Source: Candidatus Altimarinota bacterium (GTDB taxonomy: Bacteria; Patescibacteriota; Gracilibacteria; UBA4473). Taken from it: 15,017 bases of DNA. The notes under the pieces were generated by a model that was not told the DNA's origin, did not search any database, and saw only the letters and a list, made by a program, of their open reading frames with translations. The stretch is taken from NCBI GenBank assembly GCA_020629095.1, contig JAHDDZ010000016.1, positions 1 through 15,017 of the forward strand, read 5' to 3'. This document shows positions 1-6,437 of the stretch, in pieces; within the stretch, counting starts at the first letter, position 1; each line of letters opens with the position of its first letter. Both the position numbers and the translations under genes were made by a program.

Positions 1-222
1 AGTGCACATCATGCGCGGCGTTGCCCGTACCAGAAGCTTCCTCTGAAATATACCCAACACAATGCGGAGAAGCTTATAGTGGCAACAGGCGCTGATACAA
101 GGGCGACTGGCTAAATTTCTGACTCAGCCAAGAATCCGATTACCGGTGGATCTATGTCATGCATATAGATTCACCCTTTTTCTATGCGTGCCCAATCCCC
201 TCTTTTACTCTGTCTTTAATAA
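1..222. other. left-edge region with no supportable gene
   Basis: Short open stretches reach the left edge: on the plus strand one frame stops with TGA at 93-95 and another with TAA at 112-114, and a minus-strand frame is also open. None has a recognisable motif or a start inside the window, so I cannot say whether the tail of a gene is present. A weak inverted repeat (TGGCT/AGCCA) lies around 108-130. I see no tRNA or other known RNA here. Confidence 0.3.
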
Positions 223-246
223 AAAAAGCCCCATACGGGGCTTTTT
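223..246 (-). terminator. rho-independent terminator of the Met-rich gene (probably bidirectional)
   Basis: A perfect ten-base-pair stem, AAAAAGCCCC/GGGGCTTTTT, has a four-base loop. Read on the minus strand it ends in a run of seven T, about 50 bases past the stop codon at 299. The plus-strand reading also ends in five T, so it could stop transcripts from the left edge as well. Confidence 0.85.
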
Positions 247-298
247 CTTGTGCTCTTCCTTACGGCATTTTACTCCCCTCCTTGGGGCTTTTGGTGCC

Positions 299-937
299 CT
301 AGTTTGTGTGGTCAGCCAGTGTGTTGACCTCCACCAGTGTGCTACCGTAGTTCCCTTGTTCGACTGTGTTTGTCAGCCCGTGACCCGCGTCAAGCGTGTC
401 GTTGCTGTCCTCTAGCATTGGTCGGTCAAAGATGTCCATTCGGTCACCGATGTAGTTTTCTTGCAGTGCGTCTTCGTCTGTAAATTTGTCCAGCTCCATC
501 ATTTCGCCTTCCATTTCCATCATTTCTTCTCGCATTTCGTCGATGGTCTCAGAGTACTCCATCCGCAGTTGCTCGAGGCTTTTTCCTGTTTTCATCTCCA
601 CCATTTCAACTTGGTTGATGATTTCTGGTCGGTCAAAGTTGATCCCTCGGCTCATTGTTCGTCGTCGGCTATAGTCCGCTGCTCGTGCTGGTGCATTGCC
701 CATTCGTGCTGGCGCATTGCCGGCTCGTCGCTCTCGCATCATCATGTGGTACCGCAGCTGTGGCCGAATGGCCGGTCGGCTGTTGTCGATGTATCGCGTG
801 CCGTTATACATTGGCATTCGCGCTTCCATCATCATCTCTCCGCTCTCCATCATTACTACGTCGCCCATCATGTCCATCTCAGATGGCTCTATTATCGCCG
901 GTGGCATTGCCATCATCGGCATCAGAACTGTTTCCAT
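299..937 (-). CDS. methionine-rich hypothetical protein
   Basis: This is a 212-residue protein that I do not recognise. About 31 residues (roughly 15%) are methionine. They cluster in the first 45 residues (MPMMAM, EMDMM, EMMMEARM), in an MMM run near residue 66, and in an acidic coiled-coil-like helix around residues 125-150 (EMREEMMEMEGEMMEL). A GNAPAR motif occurs twice near residues 73-85. There is no signal peptide or membrane helix, so it is probably cytoplasmic. The ATG at 937 lies about 19 bases after the predicted transcription start of the promoter at 963-990, and a terminator follows the stop, so it is monocistronic. Methionine clusters can bind Cu(I) or act as an oxidation sink, but the sequence does not decide between these. 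The plus-strand frame here is a shadow full of ATC/CAT repeats. I am fairly sure it is a gene and unsure of its function. Confidence 0.72.
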   Translation of the reverse strand: METVLMPMMAMPPAIIEPSEMDMMGDVVMMESGEMMMEARMPMYNGTRYIDNSRPAIRPQLRYHMMMRERRAGNAPARMGNAPARAADYSRRRTMSRGINFDRPEIINQVEMVEMKTGKSLEQLRMEYSETIDEMREEMMEMEGEMMELDKFTDEDALQENYIGDRMDIFDRPMLEDSNDTLDAGHGLTNTVEQGNYGSTLVEVNTLADHTN

Positions 938-962
938 TTGTATAAGTGGTTAATACGAACCC

Positions 963-990
963 ATTATAGGCCACCACAGCGAAAGTCAAG
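963..990 (-). promoter_or_regulatory. sigma70-like promoter of the Met-rich gene
   Basis: On the minus strand there is CTTGAC (985-990), 16 bases, then TATAAT (963-968). Transcription would start near 956. The short leader could fold as GGTT/AACC directly at its 5' end and holds no Shine-Dalgarno sequence. Confidence 0.65.
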
Positions 991-1019
991 CACCTTTTGT
1001 GTAGCGCGCGTTACTGAAA

Positions 1020-1041
1020 GGTTTTGTGGCCAAGGCACGAT
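1020..1041 (-). repeat. solitary remnant of the hairpin-AAAACC start element
   Basis: The minus strand reads GGCCACAAAACC (1020-1031), preceded by a small imperfect hairpin (GTGCC TT GGCCAC). It resembles the element found before operon genes, but no ATG follows at the expected distance and no open frame begins here. It may be the leftover start region of a lost gene, or a chance match. Confidence 0.3.
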
Positions 1042-1045
1042 AAAA

Positions 1046-1080
1046 ATGAGGAGAAGCAACCGAAGTTGCTCCTCTCTCAT
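1046..1080 (-). terminator. terminator of the seven-gene minus-strand operon
   Basis: On the minus strand AGCAAC and GTTGCT close a TTCG tetraloop, extended by GAGG/CCTC across a three-base bulge and followed by ATTTTTA. It begins a few bases after the stop codon at 1084-1086, which fits the end of the operon. Confidence 0.75.
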
Positions 1081-1083
1081 AAA

Positions 1084-2244
1084 TTATACCCTGCTCTGCT
1101 TATACATTATTGCACTCATCTGCCGGCTGAGCACCATGTTTTGCAGTGCCGTCAGGCAGTGCATCCGGTGGGGTGACCCTCCGGCTTTTATCTGTATATA
1201 CAGATTTTCCATCAGCGGCTGAATTTGCCATGAGTGCTTTTCATAGTTCCTACTCTGGACGATATCCTCCAGCCACTCCAGTTCTGGGCAGTGCTCATCG
1301 TCTGTTGGCATCGGCCCAACAAACAGCAGCGAGTACCTTTTCCACTTTTCATAGCCGCGCAGCAGCTGGTGGATTTTCCCATAGTCTCTATGGTTTTGCA
1401 CCCACTCAGACGCCAGCAACTGGCAAACAAAATGGCCATTTGCCCTCTTCTTTTTCAGGTGTCGACTAACCCACTCATAGAGCGGGAAAACAGCACTCTC
1501 TTCCTCTGTTTTCCACCACCGCAGCAAATACTCTGCATTCGTCCACTGGTTATCATTGATAATCCACGCAAGCTTCGACGTGTGGTCTTGCTGTTTCTCC
1601 TCCTCCAGCTGGTGCAAACGGGGCCGGATGTACTCCATTACGCCCTCTGGCACCATGCTGTTTTTTTGGCTAAACGCCGAGAGCACCGCCACAAACGACC
1701 GTGTCTGGTCAAAGAGATTGATACCAATCACCTCATTTTGCATTGATGTAGTAGCCATCCCATTAATGCGGGTAGCTGCCTCATTTGCATTCATCCACTC
1801 TTTCAGATCCTTTACTGAAAATAAGTCAGGGGGCAGCGTACAGTCCTGCTTGCGGATGTAGTTGTTTTCTGCCTTTGCCATGGCCATGCGCTGGTCATTT
1901 TTGCGCCGAAGCGCCTGCTGTGCCGCCAGCTCCTCTGGTGTTATTTTCACCTTCGGCGTTGCCGTTTGGCGGCTTTCGGCCGTGGAAACGGACAGATCTG
2001 GTGTGTATTTCCAATGAGCAAAAATACCTATAATAATTGAAACGAAGGTCAAAAACGTTAAACTTACTAGCATCCATTCGTACTCTACGCGATACTCCGC
2101 ATATTTATCCATTTGTGAAAGAATAAATATTCCAGCGCCTTCAGTCACAAAGATTAGTAAGGGATTGACGAAGCGTTTTTTCCCGTCCCCCAGCACTGCA
2201 TAATAAAACGCCGCAAAGGTTGAAATTATATAAATAAATACCAT
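1084..2244 (-). CDS. hypothetical protein: three N-terminal membrane helices plus helical cytosolic domain
   Basis: This is a 386-residue protein of no family I recognise. Hydrophobic helices lie at about 2-18, 25-44 and 56-77. A charged, helical, coiled-coil-prone stretch (about 103-128) follows, then a long soluble part rich in Trp, Leu and charged residues. I chose the ATG at 2244: an in-frame ATG at 2364 would make the protein read through the intergenic hairpin repeat at 2253-2279, and 2244 lies exactly 16 bases after that hairpin. It is the last gene of the operon, with the terminator directly downstream. Its length and layout match the product of 4704-5867 (387 residues), which suggests ancient paralogy, although sequence identity is not obvious by eye. 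It is probably anchored in the cytoplasmic membrane with the large domain inside. Confidence 0.85.
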   Translation of the reverse strand: MVFIYIISTFAAFYYAVLGDGKKRFVNPLLIFVTEGAGIFILSQMDKYAEYRVEYEWMLVSLTFLTFVSIIIGIFAHWKYTPDLSVSTAESRQTATPKVKITPEELAAQQALRRKNDQRMAMAKAENNYIRKQDCTLPPDLFSVKDLKEWMNANEAATRINGMATTSMQNEVIGINLFDQTRSFVAVLSAFSQKNSMVPEGVMEYIRPRLHQLEEEKQQDHTSKLAWIINDNQWTNAEYLLRWWKTEEESAVFPLYEWVSRHLKKKRANGHFVCQLLASEWVQNHRDYGKIHQLLRGYEKWKRYSLLFVGPMPTDDEHCPELEWLEDIVQSRNYEKHSWQIQPLMENLYIQIKAGGSPHRMHCLTALQNMVLSRQMSAIMYKQSRV

Positions 2245-2252
2245 ATAATTTA

Positions 2253-2279
2253 GGTTTTGTGGTGGCAGTGCCACCGTGT
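2253..2279 (-). repeat. hairpin-AAAACC start element, copy 5 (before 1084-2244)
   Basis: On the minus strand a GGTGGC/GCCACC stem (2261-2275, three-base loop) is followed by ACAAAACC and eight bases before the ATG at 2244. The 27 bases are identical to the copy at 2551-2577. Confidence 0.85.
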
Positions 2280-2291
2280 TTGAAAATGTTT

Positions 2292-2543
2292 TCAGGAAGA
2301 TCGGCTTAAAAATATTCCCAAAAAGTATGAAACAATGGAGAAAAGGAATAAAGAAATGTAGCAAATTTTATTCACTGCAAATGCAATTTGCGCCTCCTTT
2401 GAGAAACTTGCAAGAAAGAAAAAATAGATAATCTGAAAGTAAATAGCAAGAATTGGAGCTATTCTTTTATATCTTCCCTGAAAGAAAAAAAGTGAACCAG
2501 CAGCGACAAATGTCGCTGCTGTAAACATTCCTATGATAATCAT
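2292..2543 (-). CDS. small three-helix membrane protein
   Basis: This is an 83-residue, very hydrophobic protein with likely membrane helices at about 1-20, 29-47 and 57-79 and the basic loop QGRYKR between the first two. I do not recognise the family. The ATG at 2543 is preferred over an in-frame ATG at 2588 because the longer form would translate the hairpin repeat, and because 2543 sits 15 bases after that hairpin, as at other starts in the operon. It stops with TGA at 2292-2294, 48 bases before the next gene. Its position just before a large three-helix protein mirrors the pair 5915-6148 and 4704-5867, so the two small proteins may each partner the large protein that follows. Confidence 0.72.
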   Translation of the reverse strand: MIIIGMFTAATFVAAGSLFFFQGRYKRIAPILAIYFQIIYFFFLASFSKEAQIAFAVNKICYISLFLFSIVSYFLGIFLSRSS

Positions 2544-2550
2544 AGTAATA

Positions 2551-2577
2551 GGTTTTGTGGTGGCAGTGCCACCGTGT
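2551..2577 (-). repeat. hairpin-AAAACC start element, copy 4 (before 2292-2543)
   Basis: It is the same 27 bases as at 2253-2279. On the minus strand the GGTGGC/GCCACC stem is followed by ACAAAACC and seven bases, then the ATG at 2543. Confidence 0.85.
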
Positions 2578-2593
2578 GATAAATCCACATACG

Positions 2594-3223
2594 CTAGTGC
2601 GAATGCGCTTTGGGTGAAGATTCCTCTTCGGGCTTCAAGATCTGTCCAGTTTCTTTCCAGTGGTCTCGATATGCCTTTAGGTTATTTTCATTGTCCCATC
2701 CAGAAATCTCGAGCGTACGGATCAATTGATCGTTCACTACATGGTTTTCCAATATGACATCAAACAGCAACGGCGCAACCTCCTTCAGCAACCGCTTCTC
2801 ATCTTTTGCCCACTGCAAAACCAGTTGAAACTCGGTTGCATCTGGCGTCATTTTCATCAGTTGAAACAGCGTTTCGGCCGTCACAGCAGATGATTTTACC
2901 ATTGCCGTCAGATGATAATAGACCCATTTTGGCGGGGCCACGCGCGGATATTTATATGCCAAAGCAATGAAATCCTCAAGTGAAACGCCCCTCTTTTTGA
3001 GTAAAATCTGAGACGCAACCCGCAAATGATCTGGCCGTAATGGTTCACCCGTCTGGGAAAAATACGGCATGCCGCAGTTAAAAATCTTCAATAACTCCTC
3101 TGTCGGAGCCATTTCCTCAGATGGCACAAATGCCTCCTGAATCGCTAGATTCATTCGCGATTGGTCCATTTTGATTTTGGTACCAAATAATCGGTACCAA
3201 ATCCTATGCAACTTTTTTACCAT
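2594..3223 (-). CDS. soluble helical hypothetical protein
   Basis: This is a 209-residue protein with no recognised family, no signal peptide and no membrane helix. It starts with a basic amphipathic segment (MVKKLHRIWYRLFGTK) and is predicted by eye to be mostly helical; the C-terminus is polar (EEESSPKAHSH). The ATG at 3223 overlaps the end of the upstream gene by 20 bases, which suggests translational coupling. An ATG at 3169 (MDQSRM) is an alternative start. A palindrome, GCCAATATTGGC (3247-3258), followed by AGAAAACC lies 23 bases upstream. This resembles the start element, but the spacing is longer. Confidence 0.8.
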   Translation of the reverse strand: MVKKLHRIWYRLFGTKIKMDQSRMNLAIQEAFVPSEEMAPTEELLKIFNCGMPYFSQTGEPLRPDHLRVASQILLKKRGVSLEDFIALAYKYPRVAPPKWVYYHLTAMVKSSAVTAETLFQLMKMTPDATEFQLVLQWAKDEKRLLKEVAPLLFDVILENHVVNDQLIRTLEISGWDNENNLKAYRDHWKETGQILKPEEESSPKAHSH

Positions 3224-3794
3224 AATTTGTTTTTATGGGGTTTTCTGCCAATATTGGCGGTTTTACTGGTAGTAAATGTTTAGTCAATCCCCACTCGTCT
3301 GCGACCTGTTCCAGGTGCGTCATCATGGGGTAATCATATGCTGCAATGGCAATTTTATATGCCACAATGCAGTACTTTGCAGCCTCTGCGCTGCTGGGCT
3401 CCAAACGGCGAATCGCCTCTGTAACAGCCAGCTCAACAGAGCTTGGCTTGGTGTTAATTCGGTTCATTTGCACCACCACACATGTTTTGTGCAGCACCCA
3501 GCCAAACGCCAGATAGTGCCAATAGTTTACTAATTCTAGCCATAATCGACCATTCATTTCATCGGTCAATCGGGCTTTTTGTCGCATAAAACGAGGCGTC
3601 AAAATGAAACGAACGAGGTCCGCTTTTGACTGAAAAAAGCCTTCAATATGGTCATTTTTCATGGCCATATTTCCCTGGCAAAGATACTCTTTGACCAGTT
3701 CGTTTACCTCGGCACTGCCGTGGGTTTCGTGCAATGGCCGAGTTTCACCCTGACCAAAATGCATCCAATAAATTAACCTGATACTATTCCACAT
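3204..3794 (-). CDS. soluble helical hypothetical protein
   Basis: This is a 196-residue protein of unknown family with no membrane helix or export signal. Stretches such as LWLELVNYWHYLAFGWVL and AVTEAIRRLEPSSAEAAKY suggest a compact helical fold. The ATG at 3794 lies three bases after the stop of the preceding gene (TAA TGT ATG), and the 3' end overlaps the next gene by 20 bases, so this trio is tightly coupled. A hairpin inside the end of the upstream gene (3810-3824) ends 15 bases before this ATG, which repeats the operon's start geometry without the repeat sequence. Confidence 0.8.
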   Translation of the reverse strand: MWNSIRLIYWMHFGQGETRPLHETHGSAEVNELVKEYLCQGNMAMKNDHIEGFFQSKADLVRFILTPRFMRQKARLTDEMNGRLWLELVNYWHYLAFGWVLHKTCVVVQMNRINTKPSSVELAVTEAIRRLEPSSAEAAKYCIVAYKIAIAAYDYPMMTHLEQVADEWGLTKHLLPVKPPILAENPIKTNYGKKVA

Positions 3795-3797
3795 ACA

Positions 3798-4655
3798 TTA
3801 AAAGTTTTTAGCGGTCTTCCCGCTTATTAAAGAAATTTTTGATGTGCACAGTGAAGCCACTGCGCTGTAATCTAGCTTTTTGGCCAGATCTTTTGTGCCC
3901 AGTTGCCGTGCAATCAAGCGATTTTGCATTGCTGCATAATCACTTTTGTGCCCCTGATAGTCCCCTATCATGGCACTGACACGCTGCAAGTTGACATCTC
4001 TTGGCAGTGGCATAGAAAACAAAATTGAACGCGAAACGAATCCGCGATCAGTCGCTGACCAGAGCTTATCCCAAATGGACTGATACGCCATTGTACCGGT
4101 ATAGTTCTCCAGATGCAATGCTCTCAGTGCCCTGTCAGACGAGTTCAAATCCACTTTTGCGGCTTCGACCAAGTGGCCTACCCATGCCCTTAACAGCCAT
4201 GGGCTGATGCCAGAAGCATACATATCAAGCAACTGCATGTGCTCTCCGACTGAGTGCTCTCCGTCAAAGTATTGCAGTATTTTAATGCCGCCAGAGACTG
4301 TTAAAATCTCTGCATCTAGGGCATTTGGAATGTTTCCATCCAGTTGCCTTTGCACATGTGCAAACGCACAATAGATTGCATGCTTCGGCACTTTCAGCTC
4401 AGACTTCGTATCAAACGCAATCAGGTCCAAAAGACTTTCGCCCCTGTGGCTTAACAGTTCTTCACAAAAAATTATTCGATATAAATACTCAACTCGCTTA
4501 TCAAAAATGAGTTGTTTCAGCAAAAGCAAGGTGAAATGTGATTCACTCAAACTCCATTTCTCGCTTTTCTTTCTTTGGGCTGCGGCCAGTGACAGGTGCG
4601 CAAATGCCCTTTTAGAAAGTAGTTTTTCTACTCCCTTCTTTCGTTTTCCAAACAT
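3798..4655 (-). CDS. soluble helical hypothetical protein
   Basis: This is a 285-residue protein of no recognised family. It begins with a basic segment (MFGKRKKGVEKLLSKR) and continues as Leu/Ala-rich helices without membrane segments. It is the first of three consecutive soluble proteins in the middle of the operon. The ATG at 4655 is 16 bases after the hairpin repeat at 4664-4695, and no Shine-Dalgarno sequence is present. The stop (TAA at 3798-3800) nearly abuts the next start. Co-translation with the next two genes suggests a common complex, perhaps docked on the membrane proteins of the same operon; that is an inference from layout only. Confidence 0.82.
   Translation of the reverse strand: MFGKRKKGVEKLLSKRAFAHLSLAAAQRKKSEKWSLSESHFTLLLLKQLIFDKRVEYLYRIIFCEELLSHRGESLLDLIAFDTKSELKVPKHAIYCAFAHVQRQLDGNIPNALDAEILTVSGGIKILQYFDGEHSVGEHMQLLDMYASGISPWLLRAWVGHLVEAAKVDLNSSDRALRALHLENYTGTMAYQSIWDKLWSATDRGFVSRSILFSMPLPRDVNLQRVSAMIGDYQGHKSDYAAMQNRLIARQLGTKDLAKKLDYSAVASLCTSKISLISGKTAKNF
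3810..3824 (-). promoter_or_regulatory. intragenic hairpin 15 bases before the ATG at 3794
   Basis: On the minus strand AGCGG and CCGCT pair across a five-base loop, followed by AAAAAC and nine bases before the ATG. The stem differs from the operon repeat, but the distance to the start (15 bases) and the A-rich run with C after the stem match. Confidence 0.45.
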
Positions 4656-4663
4656 AGTTATTT

Positions 4664-4695
4664 GGTTTTGTGGTGGCCGTGGCCACCGGGTTAAA
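4664..4695 (-). repeat. hairpin-AAAACC start element, copy 3 (before 3798-4655)
   Basis: The 32 bases are identical to 5876-5907. The minus strand reads TTTAACCC, then the stem GGTGGC CACG GCCACC, then ACAAAACC and eight bases before the ATG at 4655. The loop differs from other copies while the stem is unchanged. Confidence 0.87.
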
Positions 4696-4703
4696 CAAAT
4701 ACA

Positions 4704-5867
4704 TTAACATACAAATGTCAGCAAATTACCGACATATTGCAAAGATACAAGCCGCTGGGTTTCTTCCAACTTTTTGTCATCTTTAATCAGCTGGTTGATG
4801 TGCTTTAGGGTATAAATCCCTTGCACATCTGCCATCTGTTTTGCGATCTCTAAAAGCCCTTTGTGGCTTTTGTCTTGCGGTGAAAACGGAATAACGGACA
4901 AAATGTCCGTGGCTTTTTCGCGCACAAGTGACTCAATGGAGCCTGTCGCAATGCCAAAAATGAACTGCCACAATTGGGTTTTTTCGGTTTCTGTTGCGGC
5001 CGTGTTCATGTAACTATGCACATACGGAGCACGAAAAAACTTGTCCACTTCCAACAACTCGACCAAAAACTCTTCTTCACTCAACCTGCGGCCAGCTCTG
5101 TCTAGCTTTTGTTTCACAAACTTTACTATCGAAATCCGCCGTCCAATCTTGTTCATCCACTGAAAAAACAAACTAGCCGCTCTCCCCTTTTGTAAAAACA
5201 TTTTATGGAGAATGAATTTTTCAGCTTCTGTCTCGACCTTTGTCGAAAGCAAAAGAGCCGCACGAAGCAGTCCTTCGTGATGCAATGGAATTCCATCGCT
5301 CTTAACCATTTTCATGGTGTTAAAGATTGGGGAATTATAGGCCCACAAAATCAATGTGGCAATGGTCGCCATGTCTTCAACTTGTCGAAAAGAGGAAACC
5401 ATTCCTCCATATTCAATCTTGCCTTTCACAAAGCTCCTGTACCAGTCATATTCAACAAGGCTTATCTCCTTGCCTTTGTGCTGGATTATTCTGCTTTTTA
5501 ATGCATTTGGCAAATGCGGTGCGTCATAATCAACGCCATTTAGCATGTCTTGTGCCATTTCCTTCAGCTGTTCCAGCAACTCTATGCGCATGCGCTCTCT
5601 ATAGAGTGCCAGTTCTTTTTTATTGCTTCTTACAATCCAATAGTAATGAAGAGAAAAAAGTGCAAGAATGAGAGCCGGTGCAGCGCACACAATGTCAAGG
5701 AAAAGCACCCAAGACGAAATGCCTTTAGAGTATGAAAAAATAGTTACGACAATGAGCACAATCGAAATTATCGACGTGCAAATGGGTCGTGCAATTCCTT
5801 TTGTTTTGAAAAACAAAAGGGCTGATAGCCCGCACGCTGCGAGGTATCCTATCCAAATATATCCCAT
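4704..5867 (-). CDS. hypothetical protein: three N-terminal membrane helices plus helical cytosolic domain
   Basis: This is a 387-residue protein that I do not recognise. Hydrophobic helices lie at about 3-20, 27-45 and 51-79. A charged amphipathic helix (about 83-110, RERMRIELLEQLKEMAQDML) follows, then nearly 280 residues of soluble, mostly helical sequence with basic patches (KIGRRISIVKFVKQKLDRAGRR). The ATG at 5867 lies 16 bases after the hairpin repeat at 5876-5907. It is the second gene of the operon, 47 bases after the small membrane-protein gene. Its layout and length match the last gene (1084-2244). The positive-inside pattern suggests that the large domain is cytosolic. No catalytic motif is visible. 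Confidence 0.86.
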   Translation of the reverse strand: MGYIWIGYLAACGLSALLFFKTKGIARPICTSIISIVLIVVTIFSYSKGISSWVLFLDIVCAAPALILALFSLHYYWIVRSNKKELALYRERMRIELLEQLKEMAQDMLNGVDYDAPHLPNALKSRIIQHKGKEISLVEYDWYRSFVKGKIEYGGMVSSFRQVEDMATIATLILWAYNSPIFNTMKMVKSDGIPLHHEGLLRAALLLSTKVETEAEKFILHKMFLQKGRAASLFFQWMNKIGRRISIVKFVKQKLDRAGRRLSEEEFLVELLEVDKFFRAPYVHSYMNTAATETEKTQLWQFIFGIATGSIESLVREKATDILSVIPFSPQDKSHKGLLEIAKQMADVQGIYTLKHINQLIKDDKKLEETQRLVSLQYVGNLLTFVC

Positions 5868-5875
5868 GATATAAA

Positions 5876-5907
5876 GGTTTTGTGGTGGCCGTGGCCACCG
5901 GGTTAAA
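5876..5907 (-). repeat. hairpin-AAAACC start element, copy 2 (before 4704-5867)
   Basis: It is identical over 32 bases to the copy at 4664-4695. On the minus strand the hairpin ends 16 bases before the ATG at 5867. Confidence 0.87.
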
Positions 5908-5914
5908 AAATAGT

Positions 5915-6148
5915 TTATCGGTTTCGTATGACCCCGATAATGAGGCCAATAAGTGCAACAATTGTTGCACCCATCATCCAGCCAAACAGACTATCTGATG
6001 CTTCAAACACATATGCAAAGGCAAGTCCTAGAAGCATACAAAAGAGAATACAACCGCCCCAAGTAAGGGTAACTTCTGATTTCAAAATCGCACTAAAAGA
6101 GAACGAAAGTGCGCCGCATAAAACAAATACATATCCAATCCATTCCAT
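5915..6148 (-). CDS. small three-helix membrane protein, first gene of the operon
   Basis: This is a 77-residue hydrophobic protein with likely membrane helices at about 4-21, 28-47 and 55-73 and short polar loops (KSEVTLTWG, EASDSLFG). It is not a family I can name. The ATG at 6148 is 15 bases after the hairpin repeat at 6156-6185 and about 160 bases after the predicted transcription start, making it the first cistron. It stops with TAA, 47 bases before the next ATG. Size and topology resemble the product of 2292-2543, and both precede a large three-helix protein. Confidence 0.75.
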   Translation of the reverse strand: MEWIGYVFVLCGALSFSFSAILKSEVTLTWGGCILFCMLLGLAFAYVFEASDSLFGWMMGATIVALIGLIIGVIRNR

Positions 6149-6308
6149 ATTTTATGGTTTTGTGGTGGCTCTGCCACCGGTTAAAAAATGTGTTTTTCTG
6201 CTTGAGCAGGGCATCTGCCCCCAGGGTCGGTTCTGGCAAGCCAGAACAAAACTCCATGACGAGCAGAAATCTGCTCAAGCGCCGTCAAGTAAAAGAGCGG
6301 TCTCCTCC
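6149..6308 (-). promoter_or_regulatory. structured 5' leader of the seven-gene operon
   Basis: From the predicted start near 6308 the minus-strand RNA can form GAGCAG/CTGCTC (6261-6276), GTTCTGGC/GCCAGAAC (6230-6247) and GGGCA/TGCCC (6209-6220), then the start element. Alternatively the first arm (6271-6280) can pair over ten bases with 6200-6209, and 6262-6269 over eight bases with 6195-6202. The local and distant pairings exclude each other, as in attenuators or riboswitches. There is no match to a known riboswitch that I can name and no clear terminator arm. Confidence 0.5.
6156..6185 (-). repeat. hairpin-AAAACC start element, copy 1 (before 5915-6148)
   Basis: On the minus strand TTTAACC precedes the stem GGTGGC/GCCACC with a three-base loop (AGA). 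ACAAAACC and seven bases lead to the ATG at 6148. The stem and tail match the other copies; the loop differs. Confidence 0.85.
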
Positions 6309-6314
6309 ATGGTT

Positions 6315-6343
6315 TTTATAGGCAGAACGTGTCAACTTGTCAA
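6315..6343 (-). promoter_or_regulatory. promoter of the seven-gene operon
   Basis: The minus strand carries a perfect TTGACA (6338-6343), 17 bases, and TATAAA (6315-6320). It lies between the terminator of the upstream gene and the structured leader, so the operon starts here. Confidence 0.8.
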
Positions 6344-6380
6344 CTCATTAACATGGTTTTTTTATATATAAAATGATAGG

Positions 6381-6421
6381 AAAAAAGGAGTGCAAGAACG
6401 AATTCTTGCGCCTCCTTTTTT
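6381..6421 (-). terminator. terminator of gene 6438-7145
   Basis: A long stem (AAAAAAGGAG and GCAAGAA pairing with TTCTTGC and CTCCTTTTTT, with a small internal bulge) closes a four-base loop. On the minus strand it starts 17 bases after the stop at 6438 and ends in six T. It is nearly symmetric and could act in both directions. Confidence 0.85.
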
Positions 6422-6437
6422 GCCCTTGTGTCGCCGA

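Noticed and set aside
1..222. Partial coding sequence or tRNA/tmRNA end at the left edge
   Set aside because: Several frames are open on both strands for under 120 bases with no motif, and no T-arm or CCA end can be drawn.
461..1222. Plus-strand frame of 253 codons
   Set aside because: It is His/Cys/Ser-rich, opposite the Met-rich gene and running over promoter and terminator signals; it is a shadow of the minus-strand CAT-rich sequence.
2245..2364. N-terminal extension of gene 1084-2244 from an ATG at 2364
   Set aside because: It would translate the intergenic repeat and run into the end of the upstream gene; the ATG at 2244 has the correct spacing to the hairpin.
2544..2588. N-terminal extension of gene 2292-2543 from an ATG at 2588
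   Set aside because: The added residues are encoded by the hairpin repeat; the ATG at 2543 matches the other starts.
2253..6185. CRISPR array made of the 27-32-base repeats
   Set aside because: The repeats are 0.3-2 kb apart with genes between them, and each sits at a start codon; there are no uniform spacers or cas genes.
2253..6185. Mobile element or MITE copies
   Set aside because: No target-site duplications or terminal repeats are visible, and position and orientation relative to ATGs are fixed, which random insertion would not give. A genome-wide count would settle it.
6093..6278. Minus-strand frame in the operon leader as a leader peptide
   Set aside because: It overlaps the leader hairpins, the start element and the first gene out of frame, and has no start signal of its own.
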